Part shown: piece after piece, positions 27,142-36,180 of the stretch
Layout of the letters: the number at the start of each line of letters is the position of its first letter
Numbering within the stretch: the first letter of the stretch is position 1
DNA from: Oceanobacillus sp. CFH 90083
GTDB lineage: Bacteria; Bacillota; Bacilli; Bacillales; Amphibacillaceae
NCBI RefSeq assembly: GCF_009389585.1
Contig: NZ_VIYG01000018.1
Span: 1-56,259 of the forward strand
DNA length: 56,259 nt
Direction of reading: 5' to 3'
Position numbers and translations under genes: made by a program
The notes under the pieces: model-generated
What the model was told of the DNA's origin: nothing
Seen by the model: only the letters and a program-made list of their open reading frames with translations
The model's database searches: none

Positions 27142-28290
27142 ATGCTAGAGTTTAAAGAAGTAACAAAAAAATTCGAAGGGAACGATTATCCTTCTGTTCA
27201 TAAACTGAATCTGAAAGTAGAACGGGGAGAATTTGTTGTTTTTATTGGACCAAGCGGCTGCGGAAAAACAACAACAATGAAAATGATTAACCGGTTAATT
27301 GAACCTTCCAGCGGAGAAATTCTTGTGGACGGAGTAAATGTTCTCAAGCAAAATGCTGTCCAGCTGCGACGATCCATTGGTTATGTTATTCAACAAATTG
27401 GATTAATGCCTCATATGACAGTAGGAGAAAATATTTCTCTTGTTGGTTCTCTTTTAAAATGGAATAAAGAAAAGCAAAAAGAGCGGGCAAAAGAACTTAT
27501 TTCATTAGTTGATCTGCCAGAGGATTATTTAACCCGTTATCCTCATGAGCTAAGCGGAGGGCAACAGCAAAGAATTGGGGTACTGAGAGCCTTAGCCACA
27601 AATCCTCCATTAATTTTAATGGACGAGCCTTTTGGAGCGCTTGACCCGATTACCCGAGACAGTTTACAGGAAGAGTTTAAAAAACTGCAAAGGGAAATGG
27701 ATAAAACAATCGTTTTTGTAACGCATGATATGGATGAAGCGATAAAGCTTGCTGATAAGATCGTTATTATGAACAAAGGAGAAATTGTTCAAGTCGGCAC
27801 ACCGGATGATATTCTGCGTCATCCAGCAAATGAATTTGTAGAAGACTTTATCGGAAAAGACCGGTTATTGGAAAGCCGTCCGGAAGTAACACGTGTCGAA
27901 CAGATTATGAATCCGAATCCAATTACGATAGAAGAAGAAAGCAGTCTGAAAGAAGCAATCCAAAAAATGCATGCAAAACGCGTCGACTCTCTGCTGGTAG
28001 TTGATGAATCAGGAATTCTAAAAGGGTATGTCGACATCGAAATGATTGATTCAAATTACAAAAAGAAAAATCAAGTCTATGAAGTGATGGATACAGCAAA
28101 ATATGCCGTTGATAAAAATAGTCTGCTCCGGGATACAATGTATCGTATGCTCCGCCGCGGCAGCAGTTATGTACCAGTAGTATCAGATAATAATAAGCTG
28201 GCGGGAATTGTAACAAGAGCAACGCTTGCAGATATGGTATATAACACCATTTGGGGTGATGAAACAGCAGATGGCAATGCAATTGATTAA
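27142..28290 (+). CDS. opuCA: Osmoprotectant ABC importer ATPase OpuCA
   Basis: 382 residues. Walker A GPSGCGKTT, Q-loop, signature LSGGQQQRIG, Walker B ILMDEPFGALD and switch His (VTHDMDEA) are intact. Two CBS domains follow (about 255-315 and 315-375), as in OpuCA/OpuBA, where they respond to ionic strength or c-di-AMP. Energises uptake of carnitine, choline or glycine betaine. I chose ATG 27142 after GGAGGTGCTTTGG; the upstream ATG at 27127 overlaps that site. First gene of opuCA-CB-CC-CD. Confidence 0.93.
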   Translation: MLEFKEVTKKFEGNDYPSVHKLNLKVERGEFVVFIGPSGCGKTTTMKMINRLIEPSSGEILVDGVNVLKQNAVQLRRSIGYVIQQIGLMPHMTVGENISLVGSLLKWNKEKQKERAKELISLVDLPEDYLTRYPHELSGGQQQRIGVLRALATNPPLILMDEPFGALDPITRDSLQEEFKKLQREMDKTIVFVTHDMDEAIKLADKIVIMNKGEIVQVGTPDDILRHPANEFVEDFIGKDRLLESRPEVTRVEQIMNPNPITIEEESSLKEAIQKMHAKRVDSLLVVDESGILKGYVDIEMIDSNYKKKNQVYEVMDTAKYAVDKNSLLRDTMYRMLRRGSSYVPVVSDNNKLAGIVTRATLADMVYNTIWGDETADGNAID

Positions 28291-28308
28291 TAAAGGAGGC
28301 AGCAGAGA

Positions 28309-28956
28309 ATGCAAACAATGATGGATACACTCTCATCATATGGATGGGATTTGTTAGATAAAACGGGAGAGCATTTGTACATCTCTATCGCCGCTATCGT
28401 TTTAGGCGTCCTGGTTGCTGTCCCGCTGGGAATTTTACTGACACGGATACCAAGCAAAGCAGCAGACCGGTTTATATCGTTCATAGGTATATTACAGACC
28501 GTCCCGAGTTTAGCTATTTTAGCTTTTTTAATGCCTTTTTTGGGCGTAGGCGTTATACCTGCGATTATTGCTTTGTTTATTTATTCTGTACTTCCCATAC
28601 TTAGAAATACGTATACCGGCGTTATGGAGGTAAATACAAGTCTAAAAGAAGCAGGAAAAGGCATGGGGATGACTACCTTTGAGATTATTAGAAAAGTAGA
28701 GCTGCCATTGGCATTACCTGTCATTATGTCAGGAATACGGTTCGCAACAGTTTATTTGATTGGCTGGGCTACACTGGCTGCATTTATCGGTGGCGGCGGT
28801 TTAGGTGACCTTATTTTCGATGGTCTGAATCTGTATAAACCTGAACTTATTGTTCTAGGTACAGTTCCGGCAACGATTTTAGCTTTAGTAGCCAGTGGAT
28901 TATTATCACTCCTTGAAAAAGGATTAACACCTAGAGCTTTGAGAAAAACTGTATAA
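28309..28956 (+). CDS. opuCB: Osmoprotectant ABC importer permease OpuCB
   Basis: A 215-residue membrane subunit with about six hydrophobic segments. The EAA-type coupling loop is EAGKGMGMTTFEIIRKVELP then LALPVIMSGIR. LQTVPSLAILAFLMPFLGVG is typical of OpuCB/OpuBB. AAAGGAGG precedes the ATG, 18 bases after opuCA. Confidence 0.92.
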   Translation: MQTMMDTLSSYGWDLLDKTGEHLYISIAAIVLGVLVAVPLGILLTRIPSKAADRFISFIGILQTVPSLAILAFLMPFLGVGVIPAIIALFIYSVLPILRNTYTGVMEVNTSLKEAGKGMGMTTFEIIRKVELPLALPVIMSGIRFATVYLIGWATLAAFIGGGGLGDLIFDGLNLYKPELIVLGTVPATILALVASGLLSLLEKGLTPRALRKTV

Positions 28957-28972
28957 AAAGGAAGGATAATAT

Positions 28973-29881
28973 ATGAAAAAATTATTGCTGGTTCCTATTC
29001 TTTCGGCATTTCTCCTTTCAGGGTGTGCATTGCCAGGTCTCAGCGGACCATCAGAAAGTACCGTTCGAATTGCAACCTTAGATACGGTAGAATCCGAAAT
29101 TTGGGGCAATATACTATCTCAGATGATTGAGCATTATACTGAGTTAGATACGGAGTTAGTAACGAATTTAGGCTCAACCATGGTCCTGCATCAAGCGATG
29201 ATGCAGGGTGAAGTAGATATGACCGCTACCAGGTATACTGGGACGGATATCGCAGGTGTCTTAAACTATGAAGATGTTACAAACCCTGAAGAAGCAATGG
29301 AAATTGTACAACGGGAATTTGACGAAAAATTTAATCAGACATGGGGCGACTCATACGGTTTCGAAAACAGTTATACCATTTCCGTTACGCAGGAATTTGC
29401 AAATGAAAATGGGATTTCGCACGTAGATGATCTAAAGCCCTTTGCTGATGATATGAATTTTGGCGTGGATAATGCCTGGGTAAACCGTTCAGGTGATGGC
29501 TATGCAGCTTTTACAGAGACATACTTTGCTTTTGGAAATGTCTACCCTATGGCAATTGGCCTCGTATATGAAGCTGCTGCTTCCGGCAATATGGATGCTG
29601 TCCTCGGCTATTCGTCAGATGGAAGAATTGCAGCTTATGAATTAAAAGTACTGGACGATGACTTCTTCCCTCCTTATGATGCTTCCCCTGTGGCCAGAAA
29701 TGAAATCTTGGAGGAAAATCCGGAAATTGAAGAAGTAATGCAAAAGCTGAGTGATACCGTATCAACAGAAGAGATGCAGGAAATGAACTACAGAGGTGAT
29801 GTGGAATTAGTCAGCCCGGCAACCATTGCCCGCGATTTTCTGGAAGAAAACAACTATTTTGAAGATAAGGAGGGCATGTAA
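28973..29881 (+). CDS. opuCC: Osmoprotectant-binding lipoprotein OpuCC
   Basis: 302 residues. The signal peptide MKKLLLVPILSAFLLSGC ends in a LSGC lipobox, so the protein is lipid-anchored outside the membrane. Type II binding-protein segments include MTATRYTGTDIAGVL and VTQEFANENGISHVDDLKPF. Aromatic residues around FENSYTISV are consistent with a quaternary-amine cage but cannot fix the ligand. It overlaps opuCD by one base (TAATG at 29879). Confidence 0.92.
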   Translation: MKKLLLVPILSAFLLSGCALPGLSGPSESTVRIATLDTVESEIWGNILSQMIEHYTELDTELVTNLGSTMVLHQAMMQGEVDMTATRYTGTDIAGVLNYEDVTNPEEAMEIVQREFDEKFNQTWGDSYGFENSYTISVTQEFANENGISHVDDLKPFADDMNFGVDNAWVNRSGDGYAAFTETYFAFGNVYPMAIGLVYEAAASGNMDAVLGYSSDGRIAAYELKVLDDDFFPPYDASPVARNEILEENPEIEEVMQKLSDTVSTEEMQEMNYRGDVELVSPATIARDFLEENNYFEDKEGM

Positions 29882-30525
29882 TGGGTATCTGGGAACAATT
29901 AGTAACATATGTGTCTCAAAATGGTTTTTATATTTGGACAGAATTTTATCGTCACTTTTTAATGGCTGCTTACGGTGTTCTTTTTGCTTCCATTGTTTCC
30001 ATTCCTATTGGCATTTTAATTGCAAGATACGGCAGATTAAGTGGATGGGTACTGACACTTGGCAGTATCATTCAAACCATTCCTGTTTTAGGATTTATGG
30101 CCATTACCATGGTTGCGATGGGACTAGGAACAACCACTGTGGTAACTACTGTGTTTTTCTATTCTCTACTGCCGATTATTCAAAATACCTATGTGGGAAT
30201 AACCGGCGTGGATCAGACGGTGAAGGAAGCTGCCTACGCTTCTGGAATGACACGATTCCAGTTGCTGATCAAAGTAGAATTGCCCCTTGCTATCAGCGTG
30301 ATGATGGCAGGAATCCGTACAGCACTCGTGGTCGGAATCGGTGTTGTAGCAATTGGAACATTCATTGGTGCAGGAGGGCTCGGTTCCATTATTGTACGCG
30401 GGACAAATGCAACCGACGGAACAGCTATTATTTTAGCAGGTGCTGTTCCAACAGCCCTGATGGCAATTGCAGCGGATTTAATTATGGGTAAGATTGAAAG
30501 AATGTTAAATCGGGTGAAGAATTAA
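29881..30525 (+). CDS. opuCD: Osmoprotectant ABC importer permease OpuCD
   Basis: A 214-residue second permease, distinct from OpuCB. The EAA loop is EAAYASGMTRFQLLIKVELP then LAISVMMAGIR, and GTFIGAGGLGSIIVRG is the conserved end. Start ATG 29881 overlaps the opuCC stop. A perfect terminator follows 68 bases later. Confidence 0.92.
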   Translation: MGIWEQLVTYVSQNGFYIWTEFYRHFLMAAYGVLFASIVSIPIGILIARYGRLSGWVLTLGSIIQTIPVLGFMAITMVAMGLGTTTVVTTVFFYSLLPIIQNTYVGITGVDQTVKEAAYASGMTRFQLLIKVELPLAISVMMAGIRTALVVGIGVVAIGTFIGAGGLGSIIVRGTNATDGTAIILAGAVPTALMAIAADLIMGKIERMLNRVKN

Positions 30526-30592
30526 GTAAAAAATAGGACACCTTTTGAACATCCTCTTACTTATAAGCAATTTTATTAATAGATAGGGAGAA

Positions 30593-30640
30593 ACAAAAGA
30601 TACCACTTGCTTGGTAAAATAAGTAAGTGGTATCTTTTGT
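30593..30640 (+). terminator. Terminator of the opuC operon
   Basis: Perfect 16-bp arms (ACAAAAGATACCACTT and its complement at 30625-30640) followed by TTTTTAATTGT. Confidence 0.9.
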
Positions 30641-30837
30641 TTTTAATTGTCATGATAAAATACTGCTTTTTCAATTCTTCCCTCTCACGATAAAGATATT
30701 CTATCAAAATATAAAATTCTTTTCCAATTATTGAATTAATCTGAAAAGCAATTATAATGAATATAACATATAAAATATTATATTTACTTTATATTCAAAA
30801 TGCGTTTTCATTTTAACGAATAAAAGGAGCTAAAAAA

Positions 30838-32223
30838 ATGGAACAAGTCATCCAAGCATTAAGTACCAAATTAGCAGATGATCAAATCTCGACAAATAAA
30901 ACGGTAAAAGAGCTACATAGCAAAGATGAAACCTACCATCAGACAAGCCAGCCTGATGTTGTTGTATTCCCTAAGTCAACAGAAGATGTGACGCATATTA
31001 TGGAGGTAGCGCAGAAATTCCAAACTCCTGTCACCCCCTTTGGCGTTGGCACAAGCTTAGAAGGACACGTCATTCCCTATCTCAATGGAATTACTATTGA
31101 TTTTTCATTAATGAATCAGATTTTGGAAATAAAAGAAGGAGATCTACTTGTCAGGGTTCAGCCGGGAGTAACAAGAGAGCAGCTTAATAAAGAATTAAAG
31201 AAGTACGGTCTTTTCTTCACTGTAGATCCTGGAGCAAATGCCACGCTTGGCGGAATGGCGGCGACCAATGCGAGTGGTACTACTACGGTGAAATATGGTG
31301 TTATGCGTGATCAGGTCCGTGATATGGAAGTTGTGCTTGCGGATGGCAGCGTTATTCATACCGGTAATCTGGCTGCAAAATCCGCCTCCGGTTATCATTT
31401 AAATGGTCTTTTTATTGGTTCAGAGGGGACGCTTGGCTGCTTTACGGAACTGACGCTCCAGGTTTATGGAATACCCGAACATATTGTGGCAGCCCGGGCA
31501 ACTTTTCCAAGTCTCACCGATGCGATTGAAGCTGTCACTTCTATTTTGCATGCAGGAATCCCAATTGCCAGGGTTGAATTTGTCGATGAAGCTTCAGTAA
31601 AGCAAATCAATAAGTTCAGTGAGATGGACTATCCGGTAAAACCGACCCTTTTCTTAGAATTTCATGGAAATGCATCTGGTTTACAAGAGGACCTTGCCTT
31701 TACAAAAGAAATCATGCAGGATCATCATTGTGAGACCTTTACCTCTGAAACAGATAATGCAGCCCGTAATCATTTATGGGATGCCCGGCATAATTTAGCA
31801 TACGCATATATTCATGATTATGTAGGGAAAAAGATGATGCTTACCGATGTAGCTGTTCCTATTTCAGAATTAGCGGATTCCGTTATTTATGCCGGCGAAG
31901 AATTAAAAAAGCTGCATATTCCTGGAGGGATATTAGGGCATGTTGGGGATGGAAATTTCCATTCATTGATTATGATTGATATGGAGAATGAAGAAGAAGT
32001 TAAAAAAGCAAAGCAATTTAATGAAAAAGTGGTGCGTTATGCATTAGAGCGCGGTGGAACCTGCACAGGCGAGCATGGTGTAGGTATCGGAAAGAAGCCA
32101 TATCAGCGTGAAGAGCACGGTGCAGCCCTTGATGTAATGGTAAATATAAAAAAAGCTTTAGATCCAAATAATATACTGAATCCAACTAAAATTGTCGATA
32201 TTGACAACGGAGAGAATCAATGA
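30838..32223 (+). CDS. FAD-linked 2-hydroxyacid (glycolate/D-lactate) dehydrogenase
   Basis: 461 residues with the PCMH FAD-binding fold and an FAD-oxidase C-terminal domain. TPFGVGTSLEGHVIP, VQPGVTREQLN and GANATLGGMAATNASGTTTV bind FAD; the C-terminal half has HVGDGNFHSLIMID and CTGEHGVGIGKKPY. These place it with GlcD/Dld2-type D-lactate or glycolate dehydrogenases that pass electrons to the respiratory chain. AAAAGGAG precedes the ATG. It overlaps the transporter gene by four bases. Confidence 0.9.
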   Translation: MEQVIQALSTKLADDQISTNKTVKELHSKDETYHQTSQPDVVVFPKSTEDVTHIMEVAQKFQTPVTPFGVGTSLEGHVIPYLNGITIDFSLMNQILEIKEGDLLVRVQPGVTREQLNKELKKYGLFFTVDPGANATLGGMAATNASGTTTVKYGVMRDQVRDMEVVLADGSVIHTGNLAAKSASGYHLNGLFIGSEGTLGCFTELTLQVYGIPEHIVAARATFPSLTDAIEAVTSILHAGIPIARVEFVDEASVKQINKFSEMDYPVKPTLFLEFHGNASGLQEDLAFTKEIMQDHHCETFTSETDNAARNHLWDARHNLAYAYIHDYVGKKMMLTDVAVPISELADSVIYAGEELKKLHIPGGILGHVGDGNFHSLIMIDMENEEEVKKAKQFNEKVVRYALERGGTCTGEHGVGIGKKPYQREEHGAALDVMVNIKKALDPNNILNPTKIVDIDNGENQ

Positions 32224-33179
32224 AGACGTTAGAGAGAGTAAGCGCATTAGCCGGTAAATATTTTGCAGTTTTAGTCATTATAGCAGCCGTTATTGCGTTT
32301 ATTTTCCCCTCCACCTTCGTTATTTTTGGAGGTTATATTTCGCTTCTGCTCGGAGTTGTTATGTTTGGGATGGGACTAACATTAAAGCCTGTCGATTTTA
32401 AATTAGTAGTTACAAAGCCTCTGCCCGTCATTATGGGGATTATTGCGCAGTATACCATTATGCCACTTGTTGCATTTGGTCTGGCATACTTATTACGGCT
32501 GCCGCCAGAGCTTGCAGCAGGACTTGTATTATTAGGATCTGTTCCAGGCGGTACAGCTTCTAATGTCATGGTTTATTTAGCAAGGGGAAATGTAGCATTA
32601 TCAGTGACTATGACGTCTTTTTCTACCATGCTGGCGCCAATTATGACACCCTTGCTGCTTTACTTATTGGCAGGTCAATGGTTACCAGTTGATCCGGCAG
32701 CAATGTTCCTGTCCATTGTCCAAGTCATTATTATTCCTATCATTCTTGGTTTCTTTGTACAGCGCTTCTTTCCGGCTGCTGTTGAAAAAAGCATTACCGT
32801 TGTGCCGCTGGTCTCTGTAACAGCCATTTTAATCATTTTGATGGCAGTTACCGCTGCAAACGCAGCAAACGTTGCCAGCTCCGGTGTCATCGTATTCGTC
32901 GCTGTACTGCTGCATAACAGCTTCGGTTTATTATTAGGTTATCTGGCAGCTCTTGCAGTAGGACTGGATGAAAATGACCGGAGAGCAATCTCTATTGAAG
33001 TGGGAATGCAGAACTCTGGTCTGGGGGTTACCCTGGCAACCACTTATTTTAGCCCGCTTGCGGCGCTTCCAAGTGTCTGGGGTGCAATCTGGCATAATAT
33101 TTCCGGGCCGATTATTGCAACTTTTTGGGCAAATAAACCAGCGGGCAAGGATAAAGACCATGTAGATTTGAAAAAGTAA
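32220..33179 (+). CDS. Bile acid:sodium symporter (BASS) family transporter
   Basis: 319 residues, nine to ten membrane segments. VMFGMGLTLKPVDF, GSVPGGTASNVMVYLARGNV and EVGMQNSGLGVTLA are the sodium-site motifs of the family. The gene starts within the stop codon of the dehydrogenase (ATGA at 32220), so the two are coupled. BASS proteins carry organic acids such as pyruvate, pantoate and glycolate in other organisms; by context this one probably brings in the dehydrogenase substrate. Confidence 0.9.
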   Translation: MKTLERVSALAGKYFAVLVIIAAVIAFIFPSTFVIFGGYISLLLGVVMFGMGLTLKPVDFKLVVTKPLPVIMGIIAQYTIMPLVAFGLAYLLRLPPELAAGLVLLGSVPGGTASNVMVYLARGNVALSVTMTSFSTMLAPIMTPLLLYLLAGQWLPVDPAAMFLSIVQVIIIPIILGFFVQRFFPAAVEKSITVVPLVSVTAILIILMAVTAANAANVASSGVIVFVAVLLHNSFGLLLGYLAALAVGLDENDRRAISIEVGMQNSGLGVTLATTYFSPLAALPSVWGAIWHNISGPIIATFWANKPAGKDKDHVDLKK

Positions 33180-33276
33180 TTTCATTAAAGATTAACTAAA
33201 GAAAACTTGGCTGTCACCAAGCTTTTAGGCGCTTATACTTTATTCCTTAAATTTTGTATACTTTCTTACAGTGCAA

Positions 33277-33315
33277 AAAAACTCCCAGCCAGAATTTGTT
33301 CAGCCGGGAGTTTTT
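33277..33315. terminator. Terminator after the transporter gene
   Basis: AAAAACTCCC and GGGAGTTTTT enclose a 19-base partly paired loop. A and T tracts on both sides suit the convergent arrangement with the next minus-strand gene. Confidence 0.85.
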
Positions 33316-33340
33316 AAATATATAGACAGACGGTCTCACC

Positions 33341-33547
33341 TCAAAGTATCCAGCCGGTTGAGGATTGACGTACGAGCCCTATTATACCTGCAATGGAATA
33401 AAAGAAAGCTCCAATAAAAGTTCCATCATGGGTAATAAGTAAGGTAACTGCTGCAAAAATAATTAACGTCATATCAGCAGCTCTTGGTTTCTTATTTCCT
33501 TTAAACCAGATACAGGCAATCGTACATATGATAATTGCTGCTCCCAT
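33341..33547 (-). CDS. Small hypothetical membrane protein
   Basis: 68 residues from ATG 33545-33547, with two or three hydrophobic segments and a basic KGNKKPR loop. There is no ribosome site at that ATG. The frame stays open and coding-like upstream to about 33610 (residues AANFDGLGETLVIGFGI), without an ATG, GTG or TTG. Either a rare start codon is used or the 5' end is damaged. Family not recognised. Confidence 0.45.
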   Translation of the reverse strand: MGAAIIICTIACIWFKGNKKPRAADMTLIIFAAVTLLITHDGTFIGAFFYSIAGIIGLVRQSSTGWIL

Positions 33548-33685
33548 AATACCGAATCCGATAACAAGGGTCTCCCCTAATCCATCAAAATTAGCTGCTC
33601 CTAACTCTCCTCATAAAAAACGGTGTTGGCCTACAACGCTAGTCCACTATATTACTATTTCATAATAATAATAACTATTTGTTCC

Positions 33686-35203
33686 CTAAAACGGACCATC
33701 CTCTCCCATCATCTCAATAAATTGTTCAACACCCTCTAATTCCTCTGTTTTCACTAAAGGAATAGATAGTTTTTCGAAAAGCGGCTCCGCATTTACTGCA
33801 AAGGAATCATCAAACATATAAACAGCTGCCGGCAAGACCTCTATTTTATCAAAAAGCCGATAGACTGCCTCTTGGACACCTTCTGCATAATATACGGATT
33901 CCGCTAAATCATAATGTAATACAGCACCTGTTCCACATTCAATCAGAACTAGAATATATGGGATAAATGGCCTGGAATCAGGTGTTTTCTGAACCGGCTC
34001 ACCCGTTTGGATAAATGCCAGTTCTACTTCCTTCCCATTGACAGCAGGTATTTTTTTCTTCATACGCTTCCATTCTATTTCGGATAGTTCCAGCTCTAAA
34101 ACAGGGTCTTGCAAAGCTTCCTGAATCAGTTCATCTGTTGATAAAAGCACTGACTCACCATTTTCACGGACAGCAAGCAGATGATTTCCGAAGCTTGGAA
34201 CTTTTTCAGACAGATTTTCCGTATCAGAAAGAAAAGCATTCAATTTTAATAAAATATCCGTTAAAAGAAGACATTCTTCTTGATTAATCATCCACGGCAA
34301 TTGATCTGGAATCATGCTGACAAAAGAAGGCCATTGATATTTCCCCCGATATTTCCTGCCCAAACGTTTAATTAATTCATATTCTTCTTCATCCAAATCC
34401 TCCCGATTGTTAAAATCGACTGTAACAGAGTATTGGTTAAAAAGTAAGGTGGGGTTCTCTTCATATGGATCTGACTCTAAAATATCAAAAAAAGATAATA
34501 AACCTTTCGAGCCTAGAAAACAGGTCACACCATAACTTTCTCCCGCACTGCCCATGACCGAACAATAGGCATAGTCATTTAGTTCATCCGACCAGACTGC
34601 AATTAATTGATCATCATAAAGCTCCAGCCATGGCTTTCTCTTTTTCAATTGATCTGCGACATCATATAATTCATTCCATTCCGCTTCATTTGGCTCTGTT
34701 TCCTCTTCCCTGGCAAAAAAGGAATCTGCATAAAAAACACCTAACTGCTCATTGATATACATTACCAGCTCATCATTTGTCATCAAATCTGCAATGTACT
34801 CATCCGCACTTTCTTGTTCCAGAGGCATATCTCCTTCTGCCTCCAAGCAAAATGGTAAAGGCACATCCATCGGCAAATCTGCTTTTTGCTCCAAAATAAT
34901 TTCATGTTGCCAATCATCACCCAAATCATATATATAAGTCACCTGGTCGCCGGGATTTTTTAAGAAATCAGATAAAACAGCTTGTTTCTCGTTAATCGCT
35001 TTTGGATTGTCCAATAAATTTCCTGCTTCCGGAACAATAGAAACCCCGTTTTGTGAAAAAAGGTGTAAATGTGAGTCCGACCATGCGAAGGCAGTTTGTA
35101 AATAAAGATGCAATGCTTCAAAAGTTGTTTCATCAGATACGATTAATGTCCGCCATTTGGGATAATCAACATCTTTTATACTAATTTTTAATTGTAAAAC
35201 CAA
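33686..35203 (-). CDS. pRiA4b ORF-3-like domain protein
   Basis: 505 residues. The first 110 (LQLKISIKDVDYPKWRTLIV ... FEALHLYLQTAFAWSDSHLH, VTYIYDLGDDWQHEIILEQK) form the plasmid pRiA4b ORF-3-like (IS1096 TnpR-like) domain. The remaining acidic, mainly soluble part looks like the DUF6930/DUF7309-type extensions seen in Firmicutes; I cannot assign a function. It begins with TTG 35201-35203, eight to nine bases after AAGGA. Monocistronic. Confidence 0.75.
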   Translation of the reverse strand: MVLQLKISIKDVDYPKWRTLIVSDETTFEALHLYLQTAFAWSDSHLHLFSQNGVSIVPEAGNLLDNPKAINEKQAVLSDFLKNPGDQVTYIYDLGDDWQHEIILEQKADLPMDVPLPFCLEAEGDMPLEQESADEYIADLMTNDELVMYINEQLGVFYADSFFAREEETEPNEAEWNELYDVADQLKKRKPWLELYDDQLIAVWSDELNDYAYCSVMGSAGESYGVTCFLGSKGLLSFFDILESDPYEENPTLLFNQYSVTVDFNNREDLDEEEYELIKRLGRKYRGKYQWPSFVSMIPDQLPWMINQEECLLLTDILLKLNAFLSDTENLSEKVPSFGNHLLAVRENGESVLLSTDELIQEALQDPVLELELSEIEWKRMKKKIPAVNGKEVELAFIQTGEPVQKTPDSRPFIPYILVLIECGTGAVLHYDLAESVYYAEGVQEAVYRLFDKIEVLPAAVYMFDDSFAVNAEPLFEKLSIPLVKTEELEGVEQFIEMMGEDGPF

Positions 35204-35345
35204 GAAAACACATCCTTTTCGTTTGCCAGTTTCCTAAACTGATGCTTATGTTCAAGATAGACTTTCTTCAGGCAAAATGCAACTATTTCTCGTGAAAGAT
35301 AGAAAAACTGCACAAGTTGACAGAATGAATACAAATCACAAATAA

Positions 35346-35388
35346 AAATAAGAGAATCCGCTGGAAAAAACAGCTTCTTCTCTTATTT
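35346..35388 (-). terminator. Terminator hairpin
   Basis: AAATAAGAGAA and TTCTCTTATTT, with an inner GCTG/CAGC stem. It lies just beyond the end of the pseudogene at 35400-36090 on the minus strand. Confidence 0.7.
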
Positions 35389-35399
35389 CCGGCAATACA

Positions 35400-36090
35400 T
35401 CAGGAATACATCTGCCAAACGGTCAACCAGGCAATAAAAAGGATGCTGCTGATACAAGTCAAGATATATCCGGCCCGCTGCCATTTCGACAGTAGATTTT
35501 TTTCCAGATTATCATAACCATAATAATAGAAATAAAACTGATAATAGTGAAACAATAGTTTCCAATAAAATGAGGAAGCAGCTCCGAATACGTGCGCACT
35601 GGATTTGATAGCATTCGTACAATCAGCAGCACGATATTAACAGCAAGTGCTGTTCCTGATAATGTCAAGACCCCAATGCCATTGTTTTTTGCTTTCTTCG
35701 CCTTCGCAGTAGTGCCAGCACCATTAACACAAATGGAGCAATCAGAAAATATACCATGAACCAAATAAACAGTCCTAAGCTGATAAGAAGAAAAGGGCTA
35801 CTTTTATCCATCGGCAAATAATCCGCATAAGCAGTTGAAATTTGCTCTGCCCCTTCATCATTCACGTGGAAGTACATCACATTACTTGGTATAAAGACAT
35901 CATCCCCGCTTTTGAACTTATAGACATATGGACTTGTTTGCACATAAGTTGCTTTAAAACCTGCCAAATCCAATGCAATTTCATTATCGTTCATCGACCG
36001 GACAGCTAATGGTGCCAGATATGCATACAGATTCATAAAACCATTATACGTGCGGCGCAATGAAGAAATACAATATATCATACTGATCAA
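35400..36090 (-). pseudogene. C-terminal remnant of a serine hydrolase (beta-lactamase family) with membrane domain
   Basis: Three frames together give the C-terminal part of a penicillin-binding/serine hydrolase with a membrane tail. The pieces are YLAPLAVRSMNDNEIAL, YVQTSPYVYKFKSGDDVFIP, FVLMVLALLRRRRKQK, then after a shift LTLSGTALAVNIVLLIVRML, then after a second shift NLLSKWQRAGYILTCISS to WQMYS. The catalytic SxxK and YxN domain is absent. A stretch at 36070-36170 reads as a short membrane segment in another frame, so more debris lies upstream. Confidence 0.6.
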
Positions 36091-36180
36091 CGAATAAAAT
36101 CACGAAAACAATCAAAAAAGATAAATAGACACCGAGAATGATATCCAAAGCGACAAAACCATATTATCTTATATCCATAT

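Noticed and set aside
29826..30491. 221-residue frame overlapping opuCD
   Set aside because: Cys/Arg-rich shadow of opuCD in another frame.
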